Below the pieces are notes generated by a model. It saw only the letters and a program-made list of their open reading frames with translations. It searched no databases and was not told where the DNA came from. Below, piece by piece: positions 27,497 to 36,759 of a stretch of DNA of 64,000 nt (its first letter is position 1; every line of letters starts with the position of its first letter). The stretch is from an uncultured Azospirillum sp. (GTDB taxonomy: Bacteria > Pseudomonadota > Alphaproteobacteria > RF32 > CAG-239). The position numbers were made by a program, and so were the translations under genes. Location: the NCBI GenBank assembly GCA_900542055.1, contig UQMA01000004.1, positions 1 to 64,000 on the forward strand, written 5' to 3'.

Positions 27497-28444
27497 ATGT
27501 CTGAAGAAAAAAATAATGAACCGGTTAAGGCTTTTGCCCGTGAAAATTCCAGTGATGGCCTGAGAGTGTTCGTAGCCGGCGGCGCTCGCTCAGGTAATGA
27601 TGATATTTATGTTGAAGAAGCTTACCGTTTAGGCCGACAAATTGTAAAAATGAACTTAAAGCTTGATTTTGGTTTATCAAATTCAGGAATTATGGGAGCT
27701 GTAGCGCGAGGCGTTGTTGACGGATGGAACAAACAATATTGCGGTGCCGAAACCAAAAGTCCTATTAATGCGGTGACAACCGACAGCTATTTTTGTTTGT
27801 ATCCGCAAGATGATAAATTGTTGCAGCAGATTGGCGAAGTTATTTTGGCTAAAACTTTGGAGGAAAGAAAACAAAAATTGCTGAAAGCCGATTTTGTGGT
27901 TTTTGCTCCGGGGGGAGTTGGAACATTAGATGAATTGGCGTATGACTGTGTTGCTATGCAGGATGGCTTTTTGGATGTAAAACCTTTTATTCTCTACAAT
28001 ATTGACGGCTTTTTTTATCACTTGCTGGAATATCTTAAACAAATTGCAGCAACAGCTTTTGCCGAACCTCTGCCATTTATCGTGGTAGACAATTCAAATG
28101 AACTTGAAATTGTGTTCAGGCTTTTGAAGTTACGCTATGTCGACAGTCAGGATTCTAAAATAGCATATAGCAATACGCGTCAGTTGATATATGAAATTCC
28201 GTATTTTCTGAAGAAAAAAACAGACAGCAGTATTCATGTTGAAGATTTAATTGCCGAAATGGATGAAATTCGCGCAAATGGTACGGAAGAACAAAAACAT
28301 GAGCTCGACAATGAAATAGAACAGGCATATCTTGAAAAAGAAATTGAGCGTATGTATGAACGATTGGCAAAAACCGGAAGTGATACGGCGGTTGTCAGCG
28401 CCAAATTAACTAAACTGAAAAAGAGACGTTTGAAATGGAAGTAA
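27497..28444 (+). CDS. LOG-family (lysine-decarboxylase-like fold) protein
   Basis: A 315-residue protein whose middle is a Rossmann-like LOG domain with the diagnostic PGGVGTLDEL motif. LOG enzymes release adenine/cytokinin bases from nucleoside monophosphates; bacterial members often act as nucleotide 5'-monophosphate nucleosidases. The C-terminal 90 residues are charged helix (EIEQAYLEKEIERMYERLAK), longer than in small LOG proteins. It overlaps the ABC exporter start by ten bases. Substrate not predictable from sequence. Confidence 0.8.
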   Translation: MSEEKNNEPVKAFARENSSDGLRVFVAGGARSGNDDIYVEEAYRLGRQIVKMNLKLDFGLSNSGIMGAVARGVVDGWNKQYCGAETKSPINAVTTDSYFCLYPQDDKLLQQIGEVILAKTLEERKQKLLKADFVVFAPGGVGTLDELAYDCVAMQDGFLDVKPFILYNIDGFFYHLLEYLKQIAATAFAEPLPFIVVDNSNELEIVFRLLKLRYVDSQDSKIAYSNTRQLIYEIPYFLKKKTDSSIHVEDLIAEMDEIRANGTEEQKHELDNEIEQAYLEKEIERMYERLAKTGSDTAVVSAKLTKLKKRRLKWK

Positions 28445-30219
28445 AAAAAATTCCTAATTCTGTTTGGAGTTTTTTATGGCATTATTTGTCGGCGCAGCGG
28501 ATTTTGTTTTTCAGCATTGTGGCGACAATCGTTTTGAGCGAACTGCTTATGCGTGTTTCCCTTTATTTTGCTGCGCAAATTGTGGAAGCCATATCTTCTT
28601 CTCAAGCAACAAAAGCAAATCTTGTGTTTGGTGTCTTATCGGCTTTTTGGGCGTCGCTGGCGCTGCTGCTGAAAAGTTTGGTGCAAAATGGAACGGTTTT
28701 TGTTGAAGCTCGTTTTATGCCGAATTGTGTTGTTCGGATATCAAAAGATTTATTTGCTTATGTTCATCAGCACTCAACGGCTTTTTTTGCCGAAGAAATG
28801 GCTGGTAATATTTCTGGAAAAGTTAAAACGATTATCGACAGTATATATCCGGCTTTTTATAATTTGCTTTGGGGATTTTTTTCGCCGTTGGTTGCAATGG
28901 TGATTACTTTTTTCTTTATTTTTAAAATAAATTTTCAATTGTCTTTGTTATTGATAAGCCTGAATTTATTTTTAATCTATATTATTTACAAGCTTTCAAA
29001 AACCATGGTCCCTGTTTCGGAAAAAAGAGCAAAAACAATGTCCGAAGCTAACGGTGTGTTAGTGGACAGCATTACCAATGCCGGAATAGTCAAAAATTTC
29101 AGCCGTTACTATTTTGAGAAAAAATATTATTTTCGTTATATGCGCATTGCAGCCGAAGCGGACAGAGCTGAAACCAAAAAATTCGGTATGGTCTTTATTT
29201 GGCAAAATTTGTTACGTTCGGCTTTACAGATTTTATTTTATTTGCTGCCGATTTGGTATTGGTATATAGGCGAAATCAATGTGTCCGATTTTGTGCTTAT
29301 TCAATCTCTGATAGCAATTTTAAATAATACGTTTAATATGTTATCGATGAACTTTATGCAATTTTTCAAATTATACGGCAGTTTGCGCGATGGTTTGGCG
29401 TTGTTGTCAAAACCCTGCGATGTCGTTGATTGTCCCCGCGCTCAAAAGTTAAAAGTTTCTGCCGGAGAAATTGTCTTTGATAATATTTGTTATCATTATA
29501 AACATACCAATCCTTTGTTTGAAGATTTTAGTTTATTAATTCACTCTGGTGAAAAAGTCGGATTGGTTGGACACTCAGGATCGGGAAAATCAACATTGGT
29601 TCGTTTGTTGTCGCGTTATTATGATATTCAGAAAGGCACAATTTCAATAGACGGACAGAATATTGCTAAAGTGCGACAAGACAGTATTCGTCAGCAAATA
29701 GCTTTAATACCTCAGGAACCTGGGCTTTTCAACCGCAGTATTATGGATAATATTCGTTACGGAAAGCCTGATGCTTCGGATGAGGATGTTTATAAAGCGG
29801 CAAAAATGGCTCGCATTCATGATTTTATAATCGGATTGCCTAAAGGTTATGAAACAGCAGTCGGAGAGCGCGGTTTAATGCTTTCGGGCGGACAGCGGCA
29901 GCGCATAGCCATTGCGCGGGCGATTTTGAAAGATGCGCCGATTTTGATTTTGGATGAAGCGACATCGGCGTTGGACAGCGAAAGCGAAAAATATATTCAG
30001 GATTCATTAAAAGAACTTATGCGCGGAAAAACAGTTATAGCCATTGCGCACAGGCTTTCAACATTGAAAGAAATGGATAGAATTGTTGTTATGGATAATG
30101 GCAAAATTGTTGAATCTGGAACTCATTCTGAACTTTTAGCCAAACAAGGAACATATTACGGCTTTTATAAAATGCAGTCTTCTGGTTTTATGGATAGCGA
30201 TTCCACAAATATTAACTAA
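28435..30219 (+). CDS. ABC exporter half-transporter (membrane domain fused to ATPase)
   Basis: A 594-residue type IV exporter: six membrane helices in residues 1-330, then an ATPase with Walker A GHSGSGKST, Q-loop LIPQEPGLF, signature LSGGQRQRIAI, Walker B ILILDEATSAL and H-loop IAHRLST. It likely works as a homodimer. Cargo unknown; MsbA-like lipid or drug export are both possible. It is coupled to the LOG gene by overlap. A second such exporter is at 41298-43064. Confidence 0.88.
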   Translation: MEVKKIPNSVWSFLWHYLSAQRILFFSIVATIVLSELLMRVSLYFAAQIVEAISSSQATKANLVFGVLSAFWASLALLLKSLVQNGTVFVEARFMPNCVVRISKDLFAYVHQHSTAFFAEEMAGNISGKVKTIIDSIYPAFYNLLWGFFSPLVAMVITFFFIFKINFQLSLLLISLNLFLIYIIYKLSKTMVPVSEKRAKTMSEANGVLVDSITNAGIVKNFSRYYFEKKYYFRYMRIAAEADRAETKKFGMVFIWQNLLRSALQILFYLLPIWYWYIGEINVSDFVLIQSLIAILNNTFNMLSMNFMQFFKLYGSLRDGLALLSKPCDVVDCPRAQKLKVSAGEIVFDNICYHYKHTNPLFEDFSLLIHSGEKVGLVGHSGSGKSTLVRLLSRYYDIQKGTISIDGQNIAKVRQDSIRQQIALIPQEPGLFNRSIMDNIRYGKPDASDEDVYKAAKMARIHDFIIGLPKGYETAVGERGLMLSGGQRQRIAIARAILKDAPILILDEATSALDSESEKYIQDSLKELMRGKTVIAIAHRLSTLKEMDRIVVMDNGKIVESGTHSELLAKQGTYYGFYKMQSSGFMDSDSTNIN

Positions 30220-30286
30220 AAATTTAACCTGTTGCTTTTATTGTAAAATTAATTAATCGGAATAATTAAATTTTTAAGGCAATACT

Positions 30287-31519
30287 ATGTTAAATTATAT
30301 TTGGGCGTTTTTCTTTGTGGCAACCTATGTCGGGGCGCTATTTCAAAGTTTTGCTTTAGGCAATATGGATATTTGGAATAATTTGGCAGAAGAAACGTTT
30401 AGTTCTGCAAAATCAGCTTTTCTTATTGCTCTTAATTTAACAGGAATTTTATGTTTTTGGCTGGGAATGATGAAAATTGCTGAAAAATCTGGTATTACCG
30501 GTTATTTAGCTCGCGGCCTTTACCCTCTTTTTAATAAAATTATGCCGGGGATATCCAAAAATTCTCCGGCTTTGGGTTCAATTGTAATGAATATTGCCGC
30601 CAATATATTGGGGTTGGATAATGCAGCTACTCCGATGGGAATTAAAGCTATGGAGCAATTGCAAGCTGATAACCGTCATAAAACCGCGGCTTCTAATGCG
30701 CAAATTTTGTTTATGGTTATCAATTCTTCCTCCGTAACATTAATTCCGATGACTATTTTAATGTACCGGAGTGAACTTGGAAGTTCAAACCCCGGAGCTG
30801 TTTTTCTGCCGATTTTGTTTGCAACTTCAATTTCAACTTTGGTTGGCTTTTTAAGCGTGGCTATCGTACAGAAAATTAATTTATTTAATCGAGTCATACT
30901 TACTTATGGCGTAATATTTATCAGTATAATTCTTTTTATGGCGGTCGGTTTTGCTTTTTTAGGCTCAGAAGTGCGCAACAGTGTGGCTTCTGATTTAGGA
31001 AATTTTATTCTGATTTCGATTATTGCCGCATTTGTACTCTGCGGATTATTCCGTAAAGTTAATGTTTATGATGAATTTGTCAGCGGTGCCAAAGAAGGTT
31101 TTAATTTGGCTATTTCGATAATTCCTTATTTGGTTGCAATGTTGGTGGGAATTTCTCTGTTTCGTGTTTCTGGGATCTTAGATTTATTTATTCTGGGAAT
31201 TGAAAAGATAATTTTATTTTTCAACATAAACGCTGATTTTGTACCCGCGCTGCCTACGGCATTGCTTAAACCTTTATCAGGAAGCGGCGCGCGTGCAATG
31301 ATGATTGAAACTATGCAAACTTATGGAGCTGACAGCTTTCCGGCTTTTGTTGCTTCGGTTGTTCAAGGTTCAACCGAAACCACGTTTTATGTTCTTGCGG
31401 TTTATTTCGGGGCAATCAAAATCAGCAATACCCGCCATGCTCTGCCTTGTGCGCTTTTAGCAGATGCGGCAGGTATAATCTCAGCGATATTATTAAGTTA
31501 TTGGTTTTATGTCGGCTGA
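30287..31519 (+). CDS. SpmA-SpmB fused nucleoside-recognition/Gate-domain membrane protein
   Basis: A 410-residue polytopic membrane protein. The N-terminal half resembles SpmA (NIAANILGLDNAATPMGIKAM) and the C-terminal half SpmB (LLKPLSGSGARAMMIETM and VQGSTETTFYVLAVYFG). In Bacillus these are separate spore-maturation proteins; proteobacteria often carry them fused. Transport substrate is unknown. It ends at a palindrome shared with the convergent thioesterase gene. Confidence 0.82.
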   Translation: MLNYIWAFFFVATYVGALFQSFALGNMDIWNNLAEETFSSAKSAFLIALNLTGILCFWLGMMKIAEKSGITGYLARGLYPLFNKIMPGISKNSPALGSIVMNIAANILGLDNAATPMGIKAMEQLQADNRHKTAASNAQILFMVINSSSVTLIPMTILMYRSELGSSNPGAVFLPILFATSISTLVGFLSVAIVQKINLFNRVILTYGVIFISIILFMAVGFAFLGSEVRNSVASDLGNFILISIIAAFVLCGLFRKVNVYDEFVSGAKEGFNLAISIIPYLVAMLVGISLFRVSGILDLFILGIEKIILFFNINADFVPALPTALLKPLSGSGARAMMIETMQTYGADSFPAFVASVVQGSTETTFYVLAVYFGAIKISNTRHALPCALLADAAGIISAILLSYWFYVG

Positions 31520-31520
31520 C

Positions 31521-31551
31521 CTAAAAATTACTTTTTCCAAGTAATTTTTAG
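31521..31551. terminator. Bidirectional hairpin between convergent genes
   Basis: A 13-base stem (31521-31533 with 31539-31551), AT-rich with T runs on both sides, lies between the SpmAB and thioesterase stops and includes the thioesterase stop codon. Probably a shared, modest terminator. Confidence 0.45.
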
Positions 31552-32262
31552 CCGTGCAACTTCGCGTCTGTCATCTCCGGCAATCAAACTATGCAGGGAA
31601 ATATTTTCATCGATTTGGGTGTCCGATTCGATATTTTCACCGTAAAGGCTTTCTTTTTTGAATGCTATTTCGATTTCTTCCGGCTGATGTGTCAAACGAA
31701 AGTCGTTGGTTACACTTTCTGTTGCCCATAAAGGATAGACAGCATTGTTAACGTGTTTGTTAACATCAATATCATCGTAACGGACTTCAAAAATTTTCTG
31801 AACATCATTTCTTTGTAAAGATTCTATTTTCGGAAAATCAGAGTCTAAAGCCCGTTCTTCGATAGGTTGATAATCTGGCAAATTATCGCGTAAAGACACC
31901 GGACGTTTTTTGGCAAAATCAATTAAAACCCATTGGCTGGAAGCTCTGATGATTATATTTTGCTGTTCATCTCTGACTTCAAAATCTCTGATAGCGCTTA
32001 TTTTTTTCTCTGCCGACGGCCATGTACAGACAGTTATTTGCTCATGCCAGGCCGGCATTCGTTCAATTTTTATGTGATAATTAGATCCTACCCAAGCCAG
32101 TCCGTGTTGCAGGCAATGTTCAATGCCTATTCCCAAAAGAGAAGCATGAGAATCGGCAACATCCTGAAATATATTCATCAAAGCCACAATCCGTAAAGTT
32201 CCATTGCGGTCGCATTCATAACTGCGAAGCTTATATTCCCGAATAAATTTGCCGATTTCCAT
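31528..32262 (-). CDS. Acyl-ACP thioesterase (FatA/FatB-like double hotdog)
   Basis: A 244-residue double hotdog-fold protein: IREYKLRSYECDRNGTLRIVALMNIFQDVA begins the first hotdog, and the second carries the DIDVNKHVNNAVY motif, in which Asp/Asn/His residues form the known thioesterase active site. It releases fatty acids from acyl-carrier protein, or hydrolyses acyl-CoA. It is five bases downstream of the start-side neighbour, the transglycosylase gene reading toward lower coordinates on the same strand, but it is placed first in transcription from the right only if that gene is cotranscribed; both are minus strand with a short gap. Confidence 0.85.
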   Translation of the reverse strand: MEIGKFIREYKLRSYECDRNGTLRIVALMNIFQDVADSHASLLGIGIEHCLQHGLAWVGSNYHIKIERMPAWHEQITVCTWPSAEKKISAIRDFEVRDEQQNIIIRASSQWVLIDFAKKRPVSLRDNLPDYQPIEERALDSDFPKIESLQRNDVQKIFEVRYDDIDVNKHVNNAVYPLWATESVTNDFRLTHQPEEIEIAFKKESLYGENIESDTQIDENISLHSLIAGDDRREVARLKITWKK

Positions 32263-32268
32263 AAAAAA

Positions 32269-32934
32269 TTAACCTCTTAAAGAAAGCTTGATTTCTCGTT
32301 CGTCTTTATCATTGTTAAACCAACGGGAAAACCATCCGCGATTGTCTTTTATGACCAAAAAATTAGAAGCATATTGAGCAATATTCTGTTCTTGTATTGC
32401 TTTTATATTATCTATAGCTGCCAACAGTTTTGTCTTATAGCGTTTGGCTTTACTTGGACGTTTTGAGTGATAATCGGTTGCTGCTTTCAACCAATCTCCA
32501 CGTGTTTCATGGCGTTTTTTCAGGTAATGTGCGGCAACTTCAACGTTTTTATTTGGATCAAAAGCTTCTTCCAAATTTGCAAATTTTTTGCCGTGAAAAC
32601 GCAGATTTACCTGCATGCAGCCGACATCAATGCTTTTATATCCGCGTCGCTGCCAATCTTTAACCGCTGCGATGGCTTCAGCTTTGGTTTTATAGAAATA
32701 TCCCCTTCCTTTGACATTAACAGTCCAAGGCCAAGCGGTCTTTTGTTGTAAACGCTGATTCCATCTTCCTGTTTCAACGGTAGATATAGAAGTCAGTAAA
32801 TGTTTTTGAATCTGATATTCTTCTTCAGCTTTTAATGTCGCGTTAAGGCATATTAAATCTTCATCGACAATAGCAGTTTCCTGCGCTTTTGCCGGCATAG
32901 GCTGAAATAACATCAGCAATATAAGAAAAATCAT
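32269..32934 (-). CDS. Periplasmic lytic-transglycosylase-like (SLT fold) protein
   Basis: A 221-residue protein with signal peptide (IFLILLMLFQPMPAKAQ). The SLT/lysozyme-like fold shows SISTVETGRW (catalytic Glu), IDVGCMQVNLRFHG and YLKKRHETRGDWLKAATDYHS. It would cleave peptidoglycan glycan strands, releasing anhydromuropeptides of the sort AmpG imports. Start ATG at 32934 has only a weak ribosome-binding site after the structured leader at 32935-33126. The thioesterase gene follows six bases downstream. Confidence 0.82.
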   Translation of the reverse strand: MIFLILLMLFQPMPAKAQETAIVDEDLICLNATLKAEEEYQIQKHLLTSISTVETGRWNQRLQQKTAWPWTVNVKGRGYFYKTKAEAIAAVKDWQRRGYKSIDVGCMQVNLRFHGKKFANLEEAFDPNKNVEVAAHYLKKRHETRGDWLKAATDYHSKRPSKAKRYKTKLLAAIDNIKAIQEQNIAQYASNFLVIKDNRGWFSRWFNNDKDEREIKLSLRG

Positions 32935-33126
32935 TAATTGTTTTGATACTTATAAAATAAAAAGTATCCCTCTGTTTCCCCGAACTGCCACAGTTATCCC
33001 CCGCAATCGGCGGTTTCAATCTGCTTAAGGCCATACCTGATAAAAATTCAGGGGCAGGTTATTAAAATAAACTCGGCTTTCTTTACAGCCACTAAATTAT
33101 TAAAAACAGAAACGCTTATAACACAA
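32935..33126. other. Intergenic 192 bases with several hairpins
   Basis: No ORF. Contains short inverted repeats: CCTGA/TCAGG (around 33036-33052), CCGC/GCGG (around 33001-33013) and AACTG/CAGTT (around 32984-32996). On the plus strand AACTGCC near 32984 can also pair with GGCAGGTT near 33053, enclosing the other hairpins. This GC-richer island in AT-rich DNA may be a leader of the transglycosylase gene or an independent RNA; no known family recognised. Confidence 0.35.
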
Positions 33127-34011
33127 CTATTTTTTAAAATCCAGCAAAAAATTAGCCAAACCGGTTACACTTTGACAAATGTCTGAGCTAATATATTGAA
33201 AATTAGCATTTTTTTCATGAGAAGACTCGTCTTCATAAATTCCGCGGTTGATTTCCATTTGCAGGGTGTGAACATTTTTGCGCGGTTGACAGTAATTAAA
33301 ACTGATATATGCTCCCGAATATGGACAGTCCAAACTCACATTGTATTTTTCCCCGAGTTCCTGGTTCATATATTCAATAATTTCCGATGGACAACTTTGT
33401 TCAAACAGTGTTCCTAAGCAAAATTCTATTTGTCGGTTGTCTTGCATAATGTTGCATATTTTAGAAGGCATGGAATGACAATCTAATACTAAGCAAAATC
33501 CAAAGTTCTTGACAGTATGGTCAACCATTTTTTGTAAAGCGCGGTGATACACATTATAAACATTTTTAATTCTAGCCTGCGCTTCATTATAGTTTAATAA
33601 ACCATTATATATATTTTTACGCTCGGAAGTAATGCGGTGCAGCAGTCCTAAACCGACGCGGCAGCGTTTGTTTCCGACGACTACATCGCTTTCGGGGTAA
33701 TTATAAAACATAGACGGATCAATTTCGATGGCGTCGCGGTTGACATCTATGAAAGCACGGCCGATATTCAGCGAAACCATGGGAATGCCGCAGTTAGAGG
33801 CATCCATCAGCAATTCATCAACAAAAGGATCTTCGTTAGAGCGGAGTTCGTTCACACTTACGCAGACGTTATCAATAAATTCTTTCGGGAAAGACTGTCC
33901 GCTGTGCGGAACTGACAAGACCAACGGATAGCGTTGGTTTTTGGTGTTATATTCGCTTATGATATCTAACTTGGAATAGTCTATTTGAAAGTCCAAATGT
34001 TTTTCGCTCAT
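33127..34011 (-). CDS. N-formylglutamate amidohydrolase family protein
   Basis: A 294-residue zinc hydrolase. Family motifs: LVLSVPHSGQSFP, DPFVDELL, NIGRAFIDVNRDAIEIDP, LVLDCHSMPS, and a C-terminal EINRGIYEDE. HutG-type enzymes release formate from N-formylglutamate in histidine breakdown; no hut genes are nearby, so the physiological substrate is open. ATG at 34011 (MSEKHLDFQ) with AAGGAAA upstream is preferred over an in-frame start at 34053. Confidence 0.88.
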   Translation of the reverse strand: MSEKHLDFQIDYSKLDIISEYNTKNQRYPLVLSVPHSGQSFPKEFIDNVCVSVNELRSNEDPFVDELLMDASNCGIPMVSLNIGRAFIDVNRDAIEIDPSMFYNYPESDVVVGNKRCRVGLGLLHRITSERKNIYNGLLNYNEAQARIKNVYNVYHRALQKMVDHTVKNFGFCLVLDCHSMPSKICNIMQDNRQIEFCLGTLFEQSCPSEIIEYMNQELGEKYNVSLDCPYSGAYISFNYCQPRKNVHTLQMEINRGIYEDESSHEKNANFQYISSDICQSVTGLANFLLDFKK

Positions 34012-34122
34012 ATCTTTTCCTTTGTTGTGGATATAATTTATACTAATCAACAAAGATTAAATTTTTAATAACAAATTTCTTGCCAAATAAAAACAAATAC
34101 TGTAAAAGCATATACAAATATT

Positions 34123-34198
<76 letters not shown>

Positions 34199-34201
34199 AT
34201 T

Positions 34202-34246
34202 AAAAAAGCTTTCTGAATTTTGAAATTCGGAAAGCTTTTTCTTTTG
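34202..34246. terminator. Rho-independent terminator after tRNA-Val, probably bidirectional
   Basis: A long near-perfect stem, AAAAAGCTTTC paired with GGAAAGCTTTTT around an AATT-rich centre, with flanking T/A runs on both sides. It follows the tRNA by four bases and precedes the stop of the minus-strand gene at 34256. Confidence 0.85.
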
Positions 34247-34255
34247 TTGATAAAA

Positions 34256-35497
34256 TTAACGTCTGTTTTTATGCAGTCCGCGCCGTTTGTTGCAATCAAT
34301 CCTGCATTTTGAATATAAAACGCGTTGTTTACGAATTTGATCGTTAACGTTTTTCTTATCTAAAAACATTTCAATGCTTCCGAGTTTGTTAAGGTTTATT
34401 GAGGATTTTTGCTGCGCTTCGGTTTCGATAATTTTGCAAATTTCATCTGCTTTTTTAGGGCAATCAAAAGGCTGGGTGCGAAAACCATATTCATACATGG
34501 CTGAATGTTCATCCCAGTCAGCTTCAATTTGCAAACGTGGACAGTCATAATAGCGTCCGGCTTCCAAGGCAATTTGGAATAATATGTTGACAATTTCCGT
34601 TTCATCAAAGCAATCGTTGTTGCATATTGACCAATATTCGGCGAATGTTTTATCAAGAAAATGCTCTTTTCCATAGCGTGAAAAAACAGACCATTCGGGA
34701 TAGGTGCCAAAATTACTTATAAACTTTCCGTCTTTCCAATAGAAATAGTTAAGAACAATATTGCCGAGAACAAGTTTTTTGCGTCCTCTCGCCGCCGGAC
34801 GGCACAGAGTGTAAATTTCGGCTTCTGTATCGCAGTCGTTGCGATAAACCGTAACACTTTCTTTGGTGCGGCTGTGGTGGTTAAACAAAGTTGTTTTTCC
34901 AACTCTCGATTCTCCGGCAGCAATTTTAGATAAATCGAGGATTTTTTCAGAAAAAGAATTGTATTTTTCTTCTAAAATGTTTGTTGGCAAATACATTGGC
35001 AAACAGCCGAGTTTAAGGATTTCACGCATATTGTTTTGAGCTAAAGAATAGTCGCATTTTGCCGCATTAACTTTAAGTTGATCGCAAGGAAAATATCCGT
35101 TGTGATAATGGTGCAATATGCTGTTCCAGCTGGCTATAAGTTCGATTCTGTCGCAATTGAGGTCGAACATACGATCAATGAGAATTTGCGATAAAATATG
35201 TCCGATGTGATAATGGCTGTCAATGCTGCCCAATAAAGGAACATTTAAGCAGCTGCCTTCTTTATATAATAAACAATAGCCCACCACGTGTTTTTTGCGG
35301 ATAACCACTTTATAGAGTTCGCATTTTGTTTCCATTTCATCATCAAACCGGCTGTTCGGGCACAAATATATACGCGCGATGGTCTTAAAACGTCCATCTT
35401 TTGAGCAGATTTTGGTTTTGCCGGCTAAATGTTTTTTTATGCATAGATTTTCAATATCAATCGGTTTGATAAGTATTTGTTTATTTTGCTTTATCAT
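34256..35497 (-). CDS. Unrecognised 413-residue cytoplasmic protein, possibly tandem GNAT-like
   Basis: I recognise no family with confidence. No signal peptide or membrane helix. The protein is rich in Cys, Tyr and basic residues and ends in a basic tail (CNKRRGLHKNRR). Two stretches look alike in plan: VIRKKHVVGYCLLYKEG...LIDRMFDLNCDRIELIAS...HNGYFP (about 68-135) and KLVLGNIVLNYFYW...LEAGRYYDCPRLQIEAD...YEYGFRTQPF (about 245-345). Each pairs a beta strand, a helix, a second strand and a GYF/YGF turn, the order of a GNAT fold lacking the usual acetyl-CoA loop. That resemblance is inference. It is transcribed toward the tRNA terminator and diverges from marC. Confidence 0.6.
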   Translation of the reverse strand: MIKQNKQILIKPIDIENLCIKKHLAGKTKICSKDGRFKTIARIYLCPNSRFDDEMETKCELYKVVIRKKHVVGYCLLYKEGSCLNVPLLGSIDSHYHIGHILSQILIDRMFDLNCDRIELIASWNSILHHYHNGYFPCDQLKVNAAKCDYSLAQNNMREILKLGCLPMYLPTNILEEKYNSFSEKILDLSKIAAGESRVGKTTLFNHHSRTKESVTVYRNDCDTEAEIYTLCRPAARGRKKLVLGNIVLNYFYWKDGKFISNFGTYPEWSVFSRYGKEHFLDKTFAEYWSICNNDCFDETEIVNILFQIALEAGRYYDCPRLQIEADWDEHSAMYEYGFRTQPFDCPKKADEICKIIETEAQQKSSINLNKLGSIEMFLDKKNVNDQIRKQRVLYSKCRIDCNKRRGLHKNRR

Positions 35498-35632
35498 AAA
35501 AAGTCCATGTTATTAACGATAATTATGTATAACACATTTTGAGTTATAATAAATATTTTTTTGAAAAGATATTGACTATCAAATTATTAATGTTAAAAAT
35601 GCCTTAATTTTTTTAATTTAGGAGATAAAAAA

Positions 35633-36238
35633 ATGTTTTCACTGTTCAATATGCAACAGTTTATCAGTGCTTTTGTCGTTTTGTTTGCGGTAATTGATGT
35701 TATCGGCGCTGTTCCTATTATCATCAATTTAAAACAACACGGCAAAAAAATTAATCCTGAAAAAGCTGCTGTTTTTTCACTGTTAATGTTCTTGGGCTTT
35801 TTCTTTATCGGACAATTCTTTCTTGATTTGTTCAAACTCGATTTGTCATCATTTGCTATTGCCGGTTCTTTGATTATCTTTATTATGGCTTTGGAAATGA
35901 TTTTGGATATCGATATTTTTCGCGAAGGTCCCGATACTCCGAAAGATGCGACTTTTGTGCCGTTGGTATTTCCGTTGTTGGCAGGTGCCGGATCTTTGAC
36001 AACTTTAATGTCAATCCGCGCTGAATATGCCGATATAAACGTTTTGTTAGCCATATTGGCAAATATTGCAGTGATTTATGTTGTGGTTAAAGCCGCTAAA
36101 TGGATTGAAAACAAAGTCGGACACAGCGGTATTTATGTTTTGAAAAAATGTTTCGGTATCATTTTGCTGGCGATTTCCGTAAAGATTTTTATTACCAATA
36201 TAACTATTTTAATCGAACAAATTTCAAATGCCGCTTAA
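35633..36238 (+). CDS. MarC-family integral membrane protein
   Basis: A 201-residue, six-helix membrane protein of the MarC family (FAVIDVIGAVPIIINL, FVPLVFPLLAGAGSLTTLM). The name comes from its place near marRAB in E. coli, but MarC is not needed for antibiotic resistance and its function is unknown. AGGAG precedes the ATG. It lies 65 bases upstream of the DUF4381-Bat operon on the same strand. Confidence 0.88.
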   Translation: MFSLFNMQQFISAFVVLFAVIDVIGAVPIIINLKQHGKKINPEKAAVFSLLMFLGFFFIGQFFLDLFKLDLSSFAIAGSLIIFIMALEMILDIDIFREGPDTPKDATFVPLVFPLLAGAGSLTTLMSIRAEYADINVLLAILANIAVIYVVVKAAKWIENKVGHSGIYVLKKCFGIILLAISVKIFITNITILIEQISNAA

Positions 36239-36303
36239 TTTAATCTCTTGATATTTGTCCGATTAAATCCTAAATTTAGGGTTGTCGGAAAGAGGTTAAT
36301 ATA

Positions 36304-36759
36304 ATGGAAAATAATTTACCAGAATTGCGTGACATTCATCTTCCGGCCGAAGGGGTATCCCTTTGGCCGTTAGCTTATGGATGGTGGCTGCTTGCTTTGC
36401 TGGTGATACTGCTGGCTGTTTTTGCAGTGATGTACAAAATATGGAAATTGAAAAGCAAAAAGCATTATGCTTTAAATATGTTGGCAAGTTTAGATTTAAA
36501 ATCTTCCGGAGCTGCGGTTGAGTTATCTGAAATTTTGCGCCGTATTTGCCTTTGCAAATATCCGCAGGCTGCTGCTTTATACGGCAGAGAATGGATAGTT
36601 TTCCTCAATAATCATTGTCAAAGGGCCAAACTTGATGATTCGGTTTCGCAATTATTGATTAATGCTCCGTATATTAACCCTTCATCAACCGTTTATAATT
36701 TGTCTGATGTGGAAAAATTACGTTCTTTTTGCAAAATTTGGATAGGAGAAAATTTATGA
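36304..36759 (+). CDS. DUF4381-family membrane protein (Bat operon)
   Basis: A 151-residue single-pass membrane protein: LPELRDIHLPAEGVSLWPLAYGWWLLALLVILL is the characteristic DUF4381 start, followed by a cytoplasmic helical domain (EILRRICLCKYP, AALYGREWIVFLN). These small proteins sit in MoxR-BatABD operons. It overlaps the BatA start by four bases. Confidence 0.87.
   Translation: MENNLPELRDIHLPAEGVSLWPLAYGWWLLALLVILLAVFAVMYKIWKLKSKKHYALNMLASLDLKSSGAAVELSEILRRICLCKYPQAAALYGREWIVFLNNHCQRAKLDDSVSQLLINAPYINPSSTVYNLSDVEKLRSFCKIWIGENL

Noticed and set aside
32935..33126. 6S RNA or tmRNA in the intergenic hairpin region
   Set aside because: No single long closing stem with a central bubble and no tRNA-like end could be drawn; kept only as an unassigned structured region.
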